Assembly: GCF_029227915.1 (NCBI RefSeq)
Contig: NC_079882.1
Location: 8,928,001 to 8,992,000, forward strand
Origin: Hydractinia symbiolongicarpus
Lineage: Eukaryota > Cnidaria > Hydrozoa > Anthoathecata > Hydractiniidae
Length of the DNA: 64,000 bases
Direction of reading: 5' to 3'
Shown here: one piece after another, positions 62,601-64,000 of the stretch
How positions within the stretch are numbered: the first letter of the stretch is position 1
Layout of the letters: every line of letters begins with the position of its first letter
Position numbers and translations under genes: made by a program
Notes under the pieces: generated by a model
What the model was told of the DNA's origin: nothing
What the model saw: the letters and a program-made list of their open reading frames with translations, nothing else
The model's database searches: none

Positions 62601-63240
62601 TGCGACAAGAAGAACAACCTTTTAAAAAAAATTAACGAAACTACGCAAACACCTTTTAGACTGATTGAAATTTTTGCAAAAGAATTTTGGTTTCTGAAGA
62701 ATTGTTTCGCTGTCGTTTCTTGATGTTTTTTTAATAAGCACACGTTGAATTCTTCCGTAAATACATGAACGACCAGAGTAGCCATCTTTATCAACCGATT
62801 CAGAAATGGTGCTATACTTCGATGGTGAAGCTTGATTTATGTCAGTCACACTTAATGCGGTTAAGACCTGCTCATCAATAGATGTGTTCTAGGACAAAAC
62901 AAATTTCAAAAATAGTGTTTTTAATAAAGTTGCGATATTGAGAATGTTTTTACTGGCGTGAAAAATACCTGGGAAGTTGTGTGAAACTTTAAATTCTTCT
63001 GGCAAAATGCAAGCAAATCTAATAAAAGAACAGTAAATATAAACAACAGACAGTCATAGATAACACGTGAGCATGGTAAAGTCACTGTGACATATTGATT
63101 TTGAACTTTGAAGGTAAGAATAACGATCCAGGCCAGGACAACTGTGCCTACCTTCCTCCGCTTTACTGTATGACATAACTGAGTCTTTTGACAGAATTTC
63201 CAAATGATATGTACATAATAACACAATAGTTTTCAAATCT
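59658..63240 (-). CDS. SHLD2: Shieldin complex subunit 2 (SHLD2/FAM35A)-like protein, C-terminal 14 exons
   Basis: Exons in transcript order: 63152-63240, 62969-63018, 62653-62888, 62495-62581, 62332-62412, 62166-62256, 61960-62062, 61588-61881, 61259-61341, 61077-61176, 60912-61002, 60186-60294, 59887-59943, 59658-59807. All 13 junctions keep frame with GT-AG borders, giving 540 residues plus TAA. Seen: OB-fold-like strands (SIYVFLVQDKEHALAEVEIP, GRVSMEAKIVAVTSCN, GDLVSLEGSICGVDEET) and a zinc-ribbon set of Cys pairs (ACSVCGG, VWCKTC, FCILCK). The C-terminus LLEKTITSLLA, GYDVSSILNKSL, then WKVFLKEVEPL follows the SHLD2 pattern YDVxSVLGKE...LEEIEL as I recall it. SHLD2 is the single-strand-DNA-binding, three-OB-fold subunit of shieldin, which blocks end resection downstream of 53BP1-RIF1. 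Another RPA70-like OB protein is the alternative. The N-terminus lies upstream. Confidence 0.65.
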
Positions 63241-63755
63241 CTGCAAAACATCTTCTTCCTGTAGTAATGGTTAAAAGTCAGAGCAGCAGGTCGAACTGTA
63301 TTGTTAAATGGACCAATAAGAAAAAATAAAGGGAATCCGAGATAAAAAAAAAAAAATGAAGTTGGATTTAATTACAGAGCTCAATAAGGTTACCCACAAA
63401 ATTTTATCGCAAACCAATGAGCAGATTCTAAGATATTTGATCTTCATCAGCAAAAAAATAAGAGGCCTGGGACAAGCAAAAAGGCAACCAGTGGTGCCAC
63501 GGATTTTCAAAAATCTAGTACTTTCTTATGTTATTGTAAGCACAATTAATTTTTGAAATTTTTTGCAATTAATATCGGTTAAAATTCATCATTACATAAA
63601 TCTTTTTAATGTATATATAATAGAGCATTCACACCATGCAAACAAACATTAACACTAAACATATTACCATGGAGGATATATTCTAAGTTTGCTGTTTGTG
63701 TTGATGGAGATGTTTTTCATCGTGGTAAGCGGTAACATTAAATAAACTTTCATAC

Positions 63756-63851
63756 CAGATGATGATTGACAGCAAACAGAAGTGACAGAAAAACACGTGT
63801 CTTTTGAGATAACTTGCAATGGTAATGCTTCTGCTGAGCTTCTTTTACTTT
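63756..63851 (-). CDS. Candidate further upstream exon of the SHLD2-like gene
   Basis: A 96-base open stretch with good AG and GT borders, reading EALPLQVISKDTCFSV. Its end phase does not join the exon at 63152-63240, so another exon must lie between or the call is wrong. Confidence 0.3.
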
Positions 63852-64000
63852 CTAAACAAAACAAACAAATTACTACTTAATTTAATTGACATTTTTTCCA
63901 GCTAGCTATTTCGCCACTAGGTCATTTTAATAATTCTCAACAAGGATTCATTCGCACCATGCTTCCAAAATGTCAAATCAGATTTTTCTTTTGTCAACAG

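Overview
The window is nuclear DNA of an animal: AT-rich, intron-dense, with GT-AG introns and many degenerate transposons. The identifiable genes (CAD, Myc, a CYRI/FAM49 protein, a shieldin-2-like protein) are metazoan. Low GC, short introns around conserved exons and 3' splice sites sitting right at start codons suggest a cnidarian, perhaps a hydrozoan; that placement is inference.

Layout: 1-1390 holds the last four exons of a DUF547-domain gene (+). 4352-29.7 kb is one 40-exon CAD gene (+); hand splicing gives 6669 nt, 2222 residues, with all four activities of pyrimidine synthesis (glutaminase, CPSase, dihydroorotase, ATCase). 31105-32336 is a two-exon Myc gene (+), so CAD and Myc are head-to-tail neighbours. 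36305-37134 is an unrecognised small three-exon gene model (+). 37666-49699 is an 11-exon CYRI gene (-), 331 residues. 59658-63240 and beyond holds the C-terminal 14 exons of a shieldin subunit 2 (SHLD2)-like gene (-), continuing toward the right edge.

Transposon-derived DNA: two 5'-truncated RTE-like LINE copies (4.6-6.6 kb, 45.2-46.6 kb), a Penelope-like fragment (48.0-48.6 kb), a 2031-bp element with perfect 18-bp terminal inverted repeats and a TAAT duplication (50270-52300), a decayed Ty1/copia pol (53.1-55.2 kb), two tRNA-derived SINE families, a possible pogo-like MITE and several tandem repeats.

The most striking observation is a 38-bp minisatellite that fills CYRI intron 7. Its unit is a copy of the adjoining exon-7/intron-7 boundary, so the array is a reiterated 5' splice site. 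CAD and Myc belong to one growth programme (CAD is a classic Myc target); CYRI restrains Rac1-WAVE signalling, and SHLD2 acts in double-strand-break repair choice.
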